A stretch of 64,000 nucleotides of DNA. It comes from an uncultured Lachnospiraceae bacterium (GTDB lineage Bacteria; Bacillota; Clostridia; Lachnospirales; Lachnospiraceae). Below are positions 1 through 9,418 of the stretch, piece after piece. Every line of letters starts with the position of its first letter. The first letter of the stretch is position 1. The translations under genes were made by a program, and so were the position numbers. Where the stretch lies: NCBI GenBank assembly GCA_947593735.1, contig CANQDT010000007.1:21293-85292 (forward strand). The letters are read 5' to 3'. The notes under the pieces are model-generated. The model did not search any database. It had not been told where the DNA came from and worked only from the letters and a program-made list of their open reading frames with translations.

Positions 1-770
1 ACGAGATCACGCCGGGGAACTTTACGTTCCGCACCCGTGAATTTGAGCAGATGGAGCTGGAATTTTTCTGCGAGCCGGATACGGATCTGGAGTGGTTCTC
101 TTATTGGAAGGCATTTTGTATCAACTGGCTCAAGTCGCTCGGCATGAAAGAGGAAGAAATGCGCGTCCGTGATCATGAAAAGGAAGAATTGTCGTTCTAC
201 AGCAAGGCGACAACCGACATCGAATTTCTGTTTCCGTTCGGATGGGGCGAGCTGTGGGGAATCGCGGACCGGACCGATTATGACCTGACCCGGCACCAGG
301 AAGTGTCCGGGGAAGACATGAGCTATTTTGATGATGGGAAAAAAGAAAAATATATTCCGTATGTGATCGAGCCGTCGCTTGGCGCGGACCGGGTAACGCT
401 CGCGTTTTTGTGCGGCGCGTATGACGAGGAAGAACTTGAGAGCGGCGATATGCGTACCGTGCTTCATTTTCATCCGGCGCTTGCCCCTGTGAAGATCGGC
501 GTGCTCCCGTTGTCCAAAAAGCTCAGCGAGGGAGCGGAAAAGATCTATGCGGAATTGTCCCGGACTTATAATTGCGAGTACGACGACCGCGGAAATATCG
601 GAAAACGGTACCGCCGCCAGGACGAGATCGGGACGCCGTTCTGCGTCACCTATGATTTTGAATCGGAGGAGGACGGAGCCGTTACGGTGCGCGACCGCGA
701 TACGATGGAACAGGAGCGGGTCAAGATCGAAGATCTGAAAGCATATTTTGAGAAAAAATTTGAATTTTAA
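1..770 (+). CDS. glyQS: Glycyl-tRNA synthetase, alpha2 (class II) type, C-terminal part
   Basis: Partial gene whose start lies before the window. The frame is open from base 3 and ends at TAA 768-770. The product charges tRNA-Gly with glycine in the cytosol. The visible part runs from the end of the class II catalytic core ([17 protein letters not shown], then [19 protein letters not shown] and the motif 3-like [14 protein letters not shown]) into the anticodon-binding domain ([19 protein letters not shown]), ending EKKFEF. This is the single-chain homodimeric enzyme of many Firmicutes, not the separate GlyQ and GlyS subunits. No anomaly is visible. A strong terminator follows 53 bp downstream, so the gene is the last of its transcript. 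Confidence 0.95.
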   Translation, partial: EITPGNFTFRTREFEQMELEFFCEPDTDLEWFSYWKAFCINWLKSLGMKEEEMRVRDHEKEELSFYSKATTDIEFLFPFGWGELWGIADRTDYDLTRHQEVSGEDMSYFDDGKKEKYIPYVIEPSLGADRVTLAFLCGAYDEEELESGDMRTVLHFHPALAPVKIGVLPLSKKLSEGAEKIYAELSRTYNCEYDDRGNIGKRYRRQDEIGTPFCVTYDFESEEDGAVTVRDRDTMEQERVKIEDLKAYFEKKFEF

Positions 771-822
771 GCGGAGCTGTATCCCGCGGCAGAGCGGGAA
801 GGCGGGCATCCGGCACAGTTCA

Positions 823-870
823 GGGCGCGCAGTTCGGAATTTTTATTCCGAACTGCGCGCCCCATTTTTT
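823..870 (+). terminator. Rho-independent terminator after glyQS
   Basis: A perfect GC-rich inverted repeat (GGGCGCGCAGTTCGGAAT at 823-840 against its complement at about 845-862) is followed by a C then a T run. It ends glyQS transcription. Confidence 0.9.
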
Positions 871-871
871 T

Positions 872-913
872 CTGTCACAGGAAATTTCGTCCTGTGACAG
901 AAAAAGCCTCCGG
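872..913. repeat. Interspersed palindromic repeat, copy 1
   Basis: An 11-bp inverted repeat (CTGTCACAGGA, 7-nt loop AATTTCG, TCCTGTGACAG) is followed by AAAAAGCCTCCGG. The same block of about 41 bp recurs at 9207-9248, again just behind a terminator hairpin. It looks like a REP-type extragenic palindrome; its function is unknown. Confidence 0.7.
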
Positions 914-941
914 CTGGATGCGCAGCTCGCAGAGAGGAAAC

Positions 942-1000
942 TGCATTTTTGCCTTTCCGGACAGGATCGGAAAGAGGATAAGATTTTCAGAAATCCAAAA
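942..1000. repeat. Interspersed repeat upstream of dockerin gene, copy 1
   Basis: About 58 bp, including GACAGGATCGGAAAGAGGAT and AAGATTTTC, are nearly repeated at 29668-29725. Each copy lies directly upstream of the promoter of a large secreted dockerin protein. It may be a shared regulatory element or a small mobile repeat. Confidence 0.65.
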
Positions 1001-1025
1001 TCGGCAAGTTTTTGAATATATACTA

Positions 1026-1054
1026 TTGACAAAAAAATATGAAAAATATATACT
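1026..1054 (+). promoter_or_regulatory. SigA-type promoter for the FIVAR/dockerin gene
   Basis: TTGACA (1026-1031), a 17-bp spacer and TATACT (1049-1054) match the vegetative consensus closely. The leader to the start codon at 1222 is about 160 nt. I see no riboswitch in it. Confidence 0.8.
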
Positions 1055-1221
1055 AAAAGCGTATATTGAACCGATCAGAGAGGACAATATGCCGGAATCC
1101 TCCTTTGGTTTGTTCAATTTTCATGGCTCATCCACGGTTTATATCATGAGGGTGAGAGGTTAAATTATGCGGATCGCCATGAAACATGAATGAAAGCTGA
1201 CAATAGTAAGGAGGACAAAGA

Positions 1222-4200
1222 ATGAGTTTGAAACATTTGTTTAGCAAAAGGACGTTCAGAAGGACGATTGCCGGCGTGATTGTCGCTTCTATGGCAGTAC
1301 CTCATGTTGCGATCGGAGTTCAGGCTGAAGAAGGTTCCCCGGTAAACCTTGTTCAGAATGGGGATTTTGAGAGCGTTATTATGGGTATGCCGGAAGGATG
1401 GGCTCCGACAGCGGGCACAGGGTATATCCAGGAGGATTTCGAGGGAGATACGTCGAAATGGACGCTGGATACCCATGACAACTCCGGAATTGTGGAAATT
1501 GTTGATTCAGAAGCGGATGGAAGCGGGAAAGTGCTTCATATGCAAAAAGGGGCGAACGCGGGCGGCGCGAAAAACGGAAGAGCCGAGCTGTATCTCGCGG
1601 ACGGCGTGCAGGTCAATCCCAACAGCCAGTACCGGTTCGGGATCCGATACAAAGGAGCGATCACGGGGAAAGCGGGCAGTACCGCCCGTAATTTCGGCTT
1701 TAATTATGAATTGTTCCCCCGCGACGACGATAACGCCGACGCGAAATGGGTGAAGTCTGTCGTAGAGATCGGCCAGTTTGACAGCAAAGATAGCTGGCAG
1801 GAAAAAAATCAGGAAATTGACGTTGCGGTAATCGGGCGCCAGAAAGCTACGTCCACCGCCGCAAAATTATATGTGGTCGACGCGAACGAGGGCGCGGAGG
1901 TTTATGCTGACGATTTCTACTTTGTCCCGGTCGGAGCGGATAATGGCGCTTTGAAGGTGACGGATACTGTGGAATGGACCAGCGGGAGCTTCTCTGTTGC
2001 CGCAGGCGATGTGTTAAACTGCGGCGCCGAAGTCAGCGGCGACGGGCAGGGCGGTATGAAGCTTCTGTTTGATAACGCTGCGGAGGAAGGACAGAAAGAA
2101 GCGTTTGTCTCCAGCCAGGACGGGATCTCGGGAACCGTGACGGTACCGGAGGGAGCCGCGTCCGCGCAGGTCGTATTATATCAGACAGAAGAAGGCAAGT
2201 CCGTTCAGTTTGATAATGTCAATGTGTCTGTGATGTCGGTAGAGGACGCAAAAACGGCGGCTGCCGACCGGCTGACGGAGAAATATAATACATATGTAGA
2301 GAAACAGGCGGAGTATTCCGAAGAAAACTGGGGCAAACTGACGAAAGCCTATGAGGACGCCCTGGCAGCGATCCAGGCGGCAGGGACGATCGGGGAAGCC
2401 GAGGAAGCGTATACAGCCGGGATCTGCGCGATGGCAGGCGTGCTTACCTACGACGGGGAAGCGGCAAAGACGGAAAGCCAGGAAAAGGCAAGAAGCGCGA
2501 TTGAAGAGGCATTTGCCGCTTACGATCCGGAAGCGTATTCCGATACAAACTGGAGCGAGCTGGAAAGGATAAAAGAGCAGGCGCTCCTTGATATTGAAAA
2601 CGCGGGCACCGAAAACGAGGTCGAGGAGATCCTTGCAGCCGCGTTGGAAGCGCTGGCGTCTGTCAAAACGGAATTGCAGCAGGCGCAGGAAGACGCCATT
2701 GAGAAGCTGGAGAGCGAGTTCAAGGATGAGAATTATTTTTCTCCGGAGCTGGCGGAATTGCAGGAATTATTAGAGGGAATCCGCGCTACGATCAAAGCGA
2801 ACTCCTTGATAGACGTTATTCAGTCGATCGTTTCCTATGCGGAAAGCAGGCTTGGGGCGATCGAAACGAAGAGCGACGTATTGGCGCGGTTTGATATCAC
2901 GCTGGGTACGAATAAATCCGACATCCTTCAGCCGTTCATGGCTGCGTATGAAGCGATCAACCAGGACGACTATTATGAAAACGGGCAGCAGGAATTAAAG
3001 GATCTTTTCCAGCAGACGGAAAATGAAATAAACAGCGCCCTGTTTTCGGAGGAAGACTTTGGCGGACAGGAAAGCGAGGAAGCCAGACAGGGCGTCCTCG
3101 AGCAGAAAATAGCGGAACTTGAGGCGTTTGTGAAAAAACAGATCCAGGCATTGGGCGAGGTTGCCACAAAAGCGGAGATCGACGCGACTCTGGCGGAAGC
3201 AAAGGAGCAGGCGATCGCGGATGTCGACGGTATCATGAGCGGTCTGAAAGAAGAAGATTACAAAGGCAATCATCTGGACGAGTCGGCGGAACCGTATGAC
3301 GCGTGGACGTCTCTTACCGAACAGGCGGGAGAAACGAAGAAGTGGATCGAGGAAGCCGGCAATACGGAAGACGTGCAGAGATATCTGGAAGAGTTCCGCG
3401 CTGCCGTAGCGTCCACAAAGACGCTGCTGGAGGTTGTACAGGAAGAAGGAACGGCGAACGTTGCCGACGCGTTCCGCGGCTACAGCGCGGCTGATTATTA
3501 CGCGGCAAAAGCCGATTGCCCGGAAGAATATGCCGGCAATAGCTGGGAGGAATTAGAAGCGATCTATAACGGAGCGGTCTCCGACGACGGAAGCATCCGC
3601 TCTGCAGAAAGCCGCGACGCGGTGAAAGCAGCCGTGGACCAGGCAGTGGAAGCCATGGGCAAGATCATGACAAAAGCCCAGATCCTGGCTGACGTAAAAG
3701 AGAAACAGAAAGCGGCGGTTCAGAGCGCGTATGAAAGCTATGTTCCGGAGAACTATTCAGAAAGCAACCAGGCGGCGCTCGCAAAGGTCAAGGACGACGC
3801 CCTGGCAGCGATCGACCGCGCGGCGACGGTTGAGGAAGTAAAGGAAACGGCAAATCAGGCGATCGAGGGCATGAAGGCGATCCCGACCATGCTCCAGGAG
3901 GCACAGACCGCAGCCAAAGCAGAATTGGCTGCCAAATATGAGGAATATAAGAAATTGCAGTATGACGATCAGGAAAGCCTGCTTCCGGATGCGAAATACG
4001 CGGATGAGGATTGGCAGGAGCTTACCCGGATCTACGAAGAAGCGATCAAAGATGTGGACGCGAAAGACAGGATCGAGGATGTGACCAGCGCGAAAGATGA
4101 AGCGTTAAAGGCAATGGCTGCGGTACCTCAGATCGATGATCGGAAACAGACGCTGATCGATCAGGTTGAAGCCGCGTTCGCGGAGCATAAGGCGCTGCAA

Positions 4201-6585
4201 TACGGAGAAAACGAAGCCCTGCTTTCGACAGCCCGCTATTATGACGAGCAGTGGGATGAGATCGTGAAAGGCAAAGACGCGGCTCTTGAGGAGATCAAGG
4301 CGGCTTCCACGACGGTAGCGCAGGCGAAGACGATCGCGGAAAACGCGATCGCAGCCATGGATGAAGTTCCGGATGCGAAAACCGTTTCCGCGAAGAGAGT
4401 GACCGATGCGTATGCGGAATATGAACCGGTGCTGGGTGCCTATTCCGCTGAGAACCAGCAGAGGCTCGGTGAGATCAGGGACGAGGCGTTAGCTGGCATT
4501 GAGGGCGCTTCGGTGAGAGCGGAAATAGAAGAGAAGGAAAAGAAAGCCATCGCCGATATGGCTGCTGTTCCTACGAGCCTGCAGGAAGCCATCGCGGGTT
4601 ATGTTCTGGAAATCGAAGCCGCGTACAACGGATATCTCGCGATCAGGGATCAGTATGACGACAACGGCTTTGCGGAAATCGAAAACGCGAAGAACAAAGG
4701 ACTCATCGCGTTAAACGCCGCGGAAAACAAAGAAGAAGCGGAAGCGGTGAAAGACAACATTCTGAAACAAATGGAAGATGTTCTGACCATCCTTGAGACG
4801 AAACAGGCGGACGCGTCCAGTAAGCTGAAAGAAATGTTTGAGATCTATCAGTCGCTGAACGGGCAGGAAGCATATGAAGCGGACGCCTGGGCGAAGATCG
4901 AGGAAGCGAATCAGACGGCGGAACAGGCGATCGCCGGAGCCGTTGGGGTCCAGGATGTAGAAAGCGCGCTGAATACCGGGCTTCAGACAATGAGAGAGGT
5001 TGATACAAAGGCAACGGCGGAACTGACAGCAAAATATAATGAGCTGAAAGGTAATCATACTTATACGCCGAACGACGCGCAATCGCTGAAAGATATTTAT
5101 GAGAGCGCGCTGGAATTTATCCGGGATGCCGCGGAAACCGGAAACCTGGAGGAAATGGAAGCGCAAAAGCAAAAAGGCATCGACGAGCTGCAGCGTATCC
5201 CGACGGCTTCTGTCAGGGCGGACTGGCTGCTCAAACTGTCGACGTCTGTATATAACGCGCAGAAAGAATTAGAAAATCTCTATCAGAAGAACGCGGCGGA
5301 CAGCCCGCTTATCACGGATGAGAATAAAAATTCGATTCAGCAGACCGTCGAGAATGAGAAGACAAAACTCAGCGATCTTTTGAAATCGATCCGGGAAGGT
5401 CTGAGGAGCGAGGATGACTACGATAAGGCAGTGGAAGACATCCAGACAACGCTGGAGAAAGCGCTGGAGTCCATTCAGCAGCAGATCGACGCGGCGGATC
5501 AGCGCGTGATCGACAAGGACGCCCTGGCAAAAGAATATGAGAAATATGCTCCGGACAATTATTCCGAGGAGGCGCAGAAGGAACTGGCAGACCTTTATCA
5601 GAACGGGCTGGACCAGATCCAGAAGGCGGAAAATGTAGCGCAGGCGGACGAGGCGCTGAAAAATGCGGCGGAATCGTTCAAGGGAGTGACTTCCCTGCTG
5701 GCGAAAGCGATTTCGGACGCCCTGGAGGTCCTGGATCAGACATACGAAGAACGGGCTGGAAAAGACCAGGGAAATAAGGAGCAATTCGCGCCCGAACAAT
5801 GGGAAAAGCTCCAGAGCGTATATGAAGAAGGAAAGAATGAGATCGGAAAGAAAGCGTCTGTGCAGGAAGTGATGGACGCGCTGGAAGAGTACCGGAACCA
5901 GATCATGAACGTACCGACCATGTTGGAAGCGGCGAAGAATGAGGCTCTGGCAGAAATTGAAAAAGCATATCAGGAAAAGAAAGAGGGCGGCCTGACCGAA
6001 GCGGACGAAACATTGCTTGAGGAAATCTACGAGGGCGGAAAACAGGCAATCGAGAGCGAGTCTGCCATTGATATGATTCCGGAACTGAAGGATCAGATCC
6101 TGAACAGGATCGAAGAGATCGTCACCATTCTGGAACAGGCTGTTATCGACGCGAAAACAGAGCTTCAGAACGCATACGGGGAATATGACCGAAACAATTA
6201 TTCTTCCGCGAACTGGAATGTTTTAAAGAATATTTACAGCCAGGCGATCAAAGATCTGGATGCGGCGGAGTCGGTTGAAGCGGTCGGCGTGATTCTGGAG
6301 AAAGCGAAGAACGACATGATCGTCGTCGAGGCGCTGGTCTATACGACGGGCGATGTGAACGGCGATGGCAGAGTGAGCCTCGCGGACGCCTCCATTGCTT
6401 TGAAAATAGCGATGGACGTATTGCCGGACGCGTCCGACGCGCAGATTTCCGCGGCAAATGTGGTTAAGAATCTCAATGACGAGGGAAATCCATGGGTCGA
6501 TACGACGGATGTACTGGCAATCCTGCAGTATATCAATAAAATTATTCCTTCCCTTGATCATCTTGGAGCACAGAGAACCAATTAA
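1222..6585 (+). CDS. Giant secreted CBM/FIVAR-repeat protein with C-terminal dockerin
   Basis: A 1787-residue exported surface protein of unknown ligand. A signal peptide ends near VAIGVQA/EE (residues 1-38). A carbohydrate-binding-like beta-sandwich follows (from NLVQNGDFES, about 40-230), then a second smaller beta domain to about 340. Next come roughly 18 alpha-helical FIVAR-like repeats of 65-95 residues (about 343-1706; pattern Y..Y...NYS..NW..L....A...I..A). The C-terminus is a type I dockerin-like domain (GDVNGDGRVSLADASIALK, about 1710-1780); its second calcium loop carries an insertion (NVVKNLNDEGNPWVDTTD) and is atypical. There is no LPXTG or membrane anchor, so attachment is probably through cohesin binding, and cohesin proteins are the next two genes. 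The start is set by GTAAGGAGGAC 6-8 nt upstream. The repeats suggest a long stalk or spacer. Family identity is clear; the role is inferred. Confidence 0.85.
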   Translation: MSLKHLFSKRTFRRTIAGVIVASMAVPHVAIGVQAEEGSPVNLVQNGDFESVIMGMPEGWAPTAGTGYIQEDFEGDTSKWTLDTHDNSGIVEIVDSEADGSGKVLHMQKGANAGGAKNGRAELYLADGVQVNPNSQYRFGIRYKGAITGKAGSTARNFGFNYELFPRDDDNADAKWVKSVVEIGQFDSKDSWQEKNQEIDVAVIGRQKATSTAAKLYVVDANEGAEVYADDFYFVPVGADNGALKVTDTVEWTSGSFSVAAGDVLNCGAEVSGDGQGGMKLLFDNAAEEGQKEAFVSSQDGISGTVTVPEGAASAQVVLYQTEEGKSVQFDNVNVSVMSVEDAKTAAADRLTEKYNTYVEKQAEYSEENWGKLTKAYEDALAAIQAAGTIGEAEEAYTAGICAMAGVLTYDGEAAKTESQEKARSAIEEAFAAYDPEAYSDTNWSELERIKEQALLDIENAGTENEVEEILAAALEALASVKTELQQAQEDAIEKLESEFKDENYFSPELAELQELLEGIRATIKANSLIDVIQSIVSYAESRLGAIETKSDVLARFDITLGTNKSDILQPFMAAYEAINQDDYYENGQQELKDLFQQTENEINSALFSEEDFGGQESEEARQGVLEQKIAELEAFVKKQIQALGEVATKAEIDATLAEAKEQAIADVDGIMSGLKEEDYKGNHLDESAEPYDAWTSLTEQAGETKKWIEEAGNTEDVQRYLEEFRAAVASTKTLLEVVQEEGTANVADAFRGYSAADYYAAKADCPEEYAGNSWEELEAIYNGAVSDDGSIRSAESRDAVKAAVDQAVEAMGKIMTKAQILADVKEKQKAAVQSAYESYVPENYSESNQAALAKVKDDALAAIDRAATVEEVKETANQAIEGMKAIPTMLQEAQTAAKAELAAKYEEYKKLQYDDQESLLPDAKYADEDWQELTRIYEEAIKDVDAKDRIEDVTSAKDEALKAMAAVPQIDDRKQTLIDQVEAAFAEHKALQYGENEALLSTARYYDEQWDEIVKGKDAALEEIKAASTTVAQAKTIAENAIAAMDEVPDAKTVSAKRVTDAYAEYEPVLGAYSAENQQRLGEIRDEALAGIEGASVRAEIEEKEKKAIADMAAVPTSLQEAIAGYVLEIEAAYNGYLAIRDQYDDNGFAEIENAKNKGLIALNAAENKEEAEAVKDNILKQMEDVLTILETKQADASSKLKEMFEIYQSLNGQEAYEADAWAKIEEANQTAEQAIAGAVGVQDVESALNTGLQTMREVDTKATAELTAKYNELKGNHTYTPNDAQSLKDIYESALEFIRDAAETGNLEEMEAQKQKGIDELQRIPTASVRADWLLKLSTSVYNAQKELENLYQKNAADSPLITDENKNSIQQTVENEKTKLSDLLKSIREGLRSEDDYDKAVEDIQTTLEKALESIQQQIDAADQRVIDKDALAKEYEKYAPDNYSEEAQKELADLYQNGLDQIQKAENVAQADEALKNAAESFKGVTSLLAKAISDALEVLDQTYEERAGKDQGNKEQFAPEQWEKLQSVYEEGKNEIGKKASVQEVMDALEEYRNQIMNVPTMLEAAKNEALAEIEKAYQEKKEGGLTEADETLLEEIYEGGKQAIESESAIDMIPELKDQILNRIEEIVTILEQAVIDAKTELQNAYGEYDRNNYSSANWNVLKNIYSQAIKDLDAAESVEAVGVILEKAKNDMIVVEALVYTTGDVNGDGRVSLADASIALKIAMDVLPDASDAQISAANVVKNLNDEGNPWVDTTDVLAILQYINKIIPSLDHLGAQRTN

Positions 6586-6594
6586 TCAAATTGT

Positions 6595-7293
6595 ATGAAT
6601 ATGAAAAGAACAACAATGGCAGGATGGATGCTGGCTCTGGCGCTGCTGTGTATGGCGCCGGAGCGGGTATCCGCGCTGGAAAACAGACAGATCGTATCGA
6701 TTTTCACAGAGAATCAGACGGCGCTGAAAGGACAGCAATTTACCGTGTCTGTCCAAATGGAGGTAGAGGAACCGCTGGCGGCGTTCAATTTCTTCCTGTA
6801 CTATGATTCATCATTATTGAAGCTGGTGTCAGCGGAAAAAGGAACTATCTATCCGGCATCATCAGCGCCGCAGATTCTTATAAATGAACAATCAGATCGT
6901 GTGACAGTCGCCTGGTATTACAATGGCAGGGTCCCAAAACCCGAAGAGATGATAGCCGGCAGCGGGAGCTGCCTTGACCTGACCTTTGAGGCTCTGGAGG
7001 ATCTGGATGATCAGACCTTATTACGGTTGAGGAACATTTCATGCAGTAATTTTGATCTTCAACGGTACCAGCCGTATCTCTATTATGGCGATATTCTGGT
7101 AGGAGACGTAAACCGGGACGGGCGCATTGGGACTTTGCAGGATGCGTGCCTGGCGCACTGGATCTACCGGGAAATGCCCGCGACAAAGGAACAGACGCTT
7201 GCGGCGGACATTTCCGGCAAAAATCAGATCACCAGGGACACGGTAGAGCGGTTTGTGAATTATGTAAACCAAAAAGAAACGTATTTATATTGA
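6595..7293 (+). CDS. Small secreted cohesin-dockerin protein
   Basis: A 232-residue exported protein. The signal peptide ends near ERVSA/LE. One cohesin-like beta-sandwich spans about residues 30-160 (KGQQFTVSVQMEVEEPLAAF, then NFFLYYDSSLLKLVSAEKG). A dockerin-like tail follows (GDVNRDGRIGTLQDACLAHW, about 172-228), whose second loop (ADISGKNQITRD) is degenerate. A single cohesin plus a dockerin is the layout of an adaptor that binds one partner and docks onto another. It starts 9 bp after the FIVAR gene without a clear ribosome site, so translation may be coupled or the true start may be the in-frame ATG at 6601. It probably shares the transcript of its neighbours. Confidence 0.75.
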   Translation: MNMKRTTMAGWMLALALLCMAPERVSALENRQIVSIFTENQTALKGQQFTVSVQMEVEEPLAAFNFFLYYDSSLLKLVSAEKGTIYPASSAPQILINEQSDRVTVAWYYNGRVPKPEEMIAGSGSCLDLTFEALEDLDDQTLLRLRNISCSNFDLQRYQPYLYYGDILVGDVNRDGRIGTLQDACLAHWIYREMPATKEQTLAADISGKNQITRDTVERFVNYVNQKETYLY

Positions 7294-7346
7294 TTGATTA
7301 AGTTGGAAAGAATGATATCCGTGCAGATATCAGAAGAGGTGATAAG

Positions 7347-9131
7347 ATGAGACAAGGAAAGAAAAGAAAAGCGCTGGCATGGCTGGCTGTTCTTGCCCTG
7401 CTCTTCTGTCAGCAGGGAATCGTATTTGCCGCGGAGGGAGCCAATCCTTTCGCGCCGACAGCTACGTTTACCGTCGCGACGGCAGAGACAAAGGCAGGAA
7501 CCGCGGTTACTGTGCCGGTCCGATTCAGCGAGAATCAGCTGCCCGTTATCAACGGGGCGGTATTGGGCATTTATTATGATACGGACGTGCTGGAATTTGT
7601 ATCGATATCCGGCGGCGCTCTGTGCGAAGATGGAAATGCCATATATACATTCAACGACAAGATCGCGGCTGGATATGTGCAGCTTGTCAGTACATTGGTA
7701 AAAGGGATTACGGCAACCTCCGGGACTTTCGCGAACGTGCGGTTCCGGGTAAAAGACGGGATCCCGGTTGGCACGACGGCAAATGTGACGCTGACCGTAG
7801 AAGAAATGGTAGATGAGAAAGATCAGAATATTGAACTGAGCGGGATCGAGGTTCAGAACGGATCCGTCCTCGTCCCGTCCAGGGTTGATTTTGTGATGGG
7901 CGATGTGACCGCCGCATCCGCACAGGAGGACGTCCAGGTGCCGGTCATGATCAAGAATAACCGTACCGGTATCGGAGGATACGCGTATAAGGTTCAATAC
8001 GATCCGGCTGTGTTGACTTATCAGGGCGTGGATGTGGACGCGGATTCCAAATTGGTCGTAACCCATGAGGACGCGCCGGAGGAAGTTGCGGAAAATGAAA
8101 TTAAGGTCAATGCGTTACATGGAAACGCCATTAAGGAATCCGCCGCTTCCCTGGAGGTTTTCCATTTCAGCGCGGCGGAGGCGCTCAGGGACACGGAAAC
8201 CGCTCTTACGCTTGTGCTGGAGGATGTGGTCCAGGATGATGAATCCGGAAGCAGCATCCCGCTGGAAGAAGTCGTTGTACAGAGCGGGACGGTTACGGTC
8301 CTGAGCAAATATGACGCGACAATAAGCGCGGGAGATGTGACGGTGGAAGAAGGACAGAGGGAATTTTCGGTTCCGGTATCCATCGCCAATAACCGGCTGC
8401 CGTTTGGCGGTATGGGGATCGGCGTCCGATATGATTCGGAAATTGTGGAGTATACCGGTTATACACTGGACAAATTCCCTGCCGACTTGTGTACGGTGAA
8501 TGATTGGGAGCTGGAAGAGGGCGACAGCAGGCACATGGTAAAGGTCTATTTTCTGGCAAACAATCACGACTTTTCCTTTGCGGAACGAGAGGGAGATTTG
8601 TTCCATCTTATTTTCCGGGTAAAAAATCCGTCGAAATCCGCGGTTACCTCCATGGAGATCGAGACGTTCGACCTGATCGGCCCGGACAGTGTGGAATATG
8701 AAAACATTGAACTGGAGTATGAAAACGGCACGGTGACCATCCCGGCTGATCTGAGCGAGGCAAAGGACGCCGCCGCGCAGAAGGTCAACGAAGCGTTTTC
8801 TGCTTATGACGAGCAGAATTATTCCGCGGATAACTGGAACGACCTGACTGCCGCCAAAGACGCCGCTCTGCAGGCGATCGAGGCAGCGGAAGATGAGGAG
8901 ACGACAGAACAGGCGGCGGAAAGCGGGATCCAGGCGATGGCGGACGTATATCGGCTGGGCGATATCGACCGGGACCGGGATATTGATACGGAGGATGTGC
9001 TTCTTGCTTTGAAAGTGGCGTCCGGCGAACAGGAATGGATGGACAGCTATCTGAGAGAAGGAGATATGAACAGGGACGGGAAGATTTCGTCGATTGACGG
9101 GCTTCTCATTCTGAGACAGGCGGTTCAGTGA
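7347..9131 (+). CDS. Three-cohesin scaffoldin-like secreted protein with FIVAR and dockerin
   Basis: A 594-residue exported protein. After a signal peptide (1-29, GIVFA/AEG) come three cohesin-type domains at about 37-172 (GTAVTVPVRFSENQLPVING), 178-319 (EDVQVPVMIKNNRTGIGGYA) and 322-468 (REFSVPVSIANNRLPFGGMG). One FIVAR-like helical repeat (469-530) and a C-terminal dockerin (GDIDRDRDIDTEDVLLALK and GDMNRDGKISSIDGLLILR, 538-594) follow. Multiple cohesins are the hallmark of scaffoldins, which gather dockerin-bearing partners on the cell surface. No CBM3, S-layer or sortase module is present, so this is not a classic cellulosome scaffold. An AAGAGGTGATAAG site precedes the ATG. A terminator follows at 9153-9206, closing a three-gene unit. 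Confidence 0.8.
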   Translation: MRQGKKRKALAWLAVLALLFCQQGIVFAAEGANPFAPTATFTVATAETKAGTAVTVPVRFSENQLPVINGAVLGIYYDTDVLEFVSISGGALCEDGNAIYTFNDKIAAGYVQLVSTLVKGITATSGTFANVRFRVKDGIPVGTTANVTLTVEEMVDEKDQNIELSGIEVQNGSVLVPSRVDFVMGDVTAASAQEDVQVPVMIKNNRTGIGGYAYKVQYDPAVLTYQGVDVDADSKLVVTHEDAPEEVAENEIKVNALHGNAIKESAASLEVFHFSAAEALRDTETALTLVLEDVVQDDESGSSIPLEEVVVQSGTVTVLSKYDATISAGDVTVEEGQREFSVPVSIANNRLPFGGMGIGVRYDSEIVEYTGYTLDKFPADLCTVNDWELEEGDSRHMVKVYFLANNHDFSFAEREGDLFHLIFRVKNPSKSAVTSMEIETFDLIGPDSVEYENIELEYENGTVTIPADLSEAKDAAAQKVNEAFSAYDEQNYSADNWNDLTAAKDAALQAIEAAEDEETTEQAAESGIQAMADVYRLGDIDRDRDIDTEDVLLALKVASGEQEWMDSYLREGDMNRDGKISSIDGLLILRQAVQ

Positions 9132-9152
9132 TTTTCTGCCTGATGAAAAAAT

Positions 9153-9206
9153 AGCAGCTGCGCGGGCATGGATCCGGAAGGATCGGGTGCCTGCGCAGCT
9201 GTTTTT
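9153..9206 (+). terminator. Terminator after the scaffoldin gene
   Basis: The stem AGCAGCTGCGC...GGCA pairs with TGCC...GCGCAGCT and is followed by GTTTTT. It separates the cohesin group from the signalling/Tad cluster. Confidence 0.85.
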
Positions 9207-9248
9207 ATGTCACAGGAAATTTCGTCCTGTGACATAAAAAGCCTCCGG
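9207..9248. repeat. Interspersed palindromic repeat, copy 2
   Basis: Second copy of the element at 872-913: TGTCACAGGA, loop AATTTCG, TCCTGTGACA, then AAAAAGCCTCCGG. The outermost base pair differs (A-T instead of C-G), which conserves pairing. Confidence 0.7.
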
Positions 9249-9418
9249 TCAGGAAATCTATTCCGAAAAATATATATTATAAATATAAATTATAAAATAT
9301 CTATACTATAAGTATTGAAATAAATGCGTTTTTGTATTATTATAAATTCAGAGTTTTATACGGTCGGCGCGACCGACGGACAATGGAACGGATCCATATG
9401 ACGGAAGGAGGGTATCAG
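9249..9418 (+). promoter_or_regulatory. AT-rich upstream region of the Tad/signalling cluster
   Basis: A very AT-rich tract (9265-9315) carries TATACT (9302-9307) inside TCTATACTATAAG. Similar TATACTA(T/A)AAG strings occur upstream of the dockerin genes at 1222 and 30005. No good -35 box pairs with it. A second candidate is TTGAAA (9315-9320) with AT-rich -10-like bases near 9338-9345. This must hold the cluster promoter because a terminator lies just upstream, but the exact site is uncertain. Confidence 0.4.

Noticed and set aside
820..1163. Short overlapping frames on both strands upstream of the FIVAR gene
   Set aside because: They fall in terminator, palindrome and interspersed-repeat sequence. 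The similar frame at 29478-29723 arises from the second copy of the repeat.
1055..1221. Riboswitch in the leader of the FIVAR gene
   Set aside because: Only a weak GAGGA...TCCTC pairing is seen and no conserved aptamer core.
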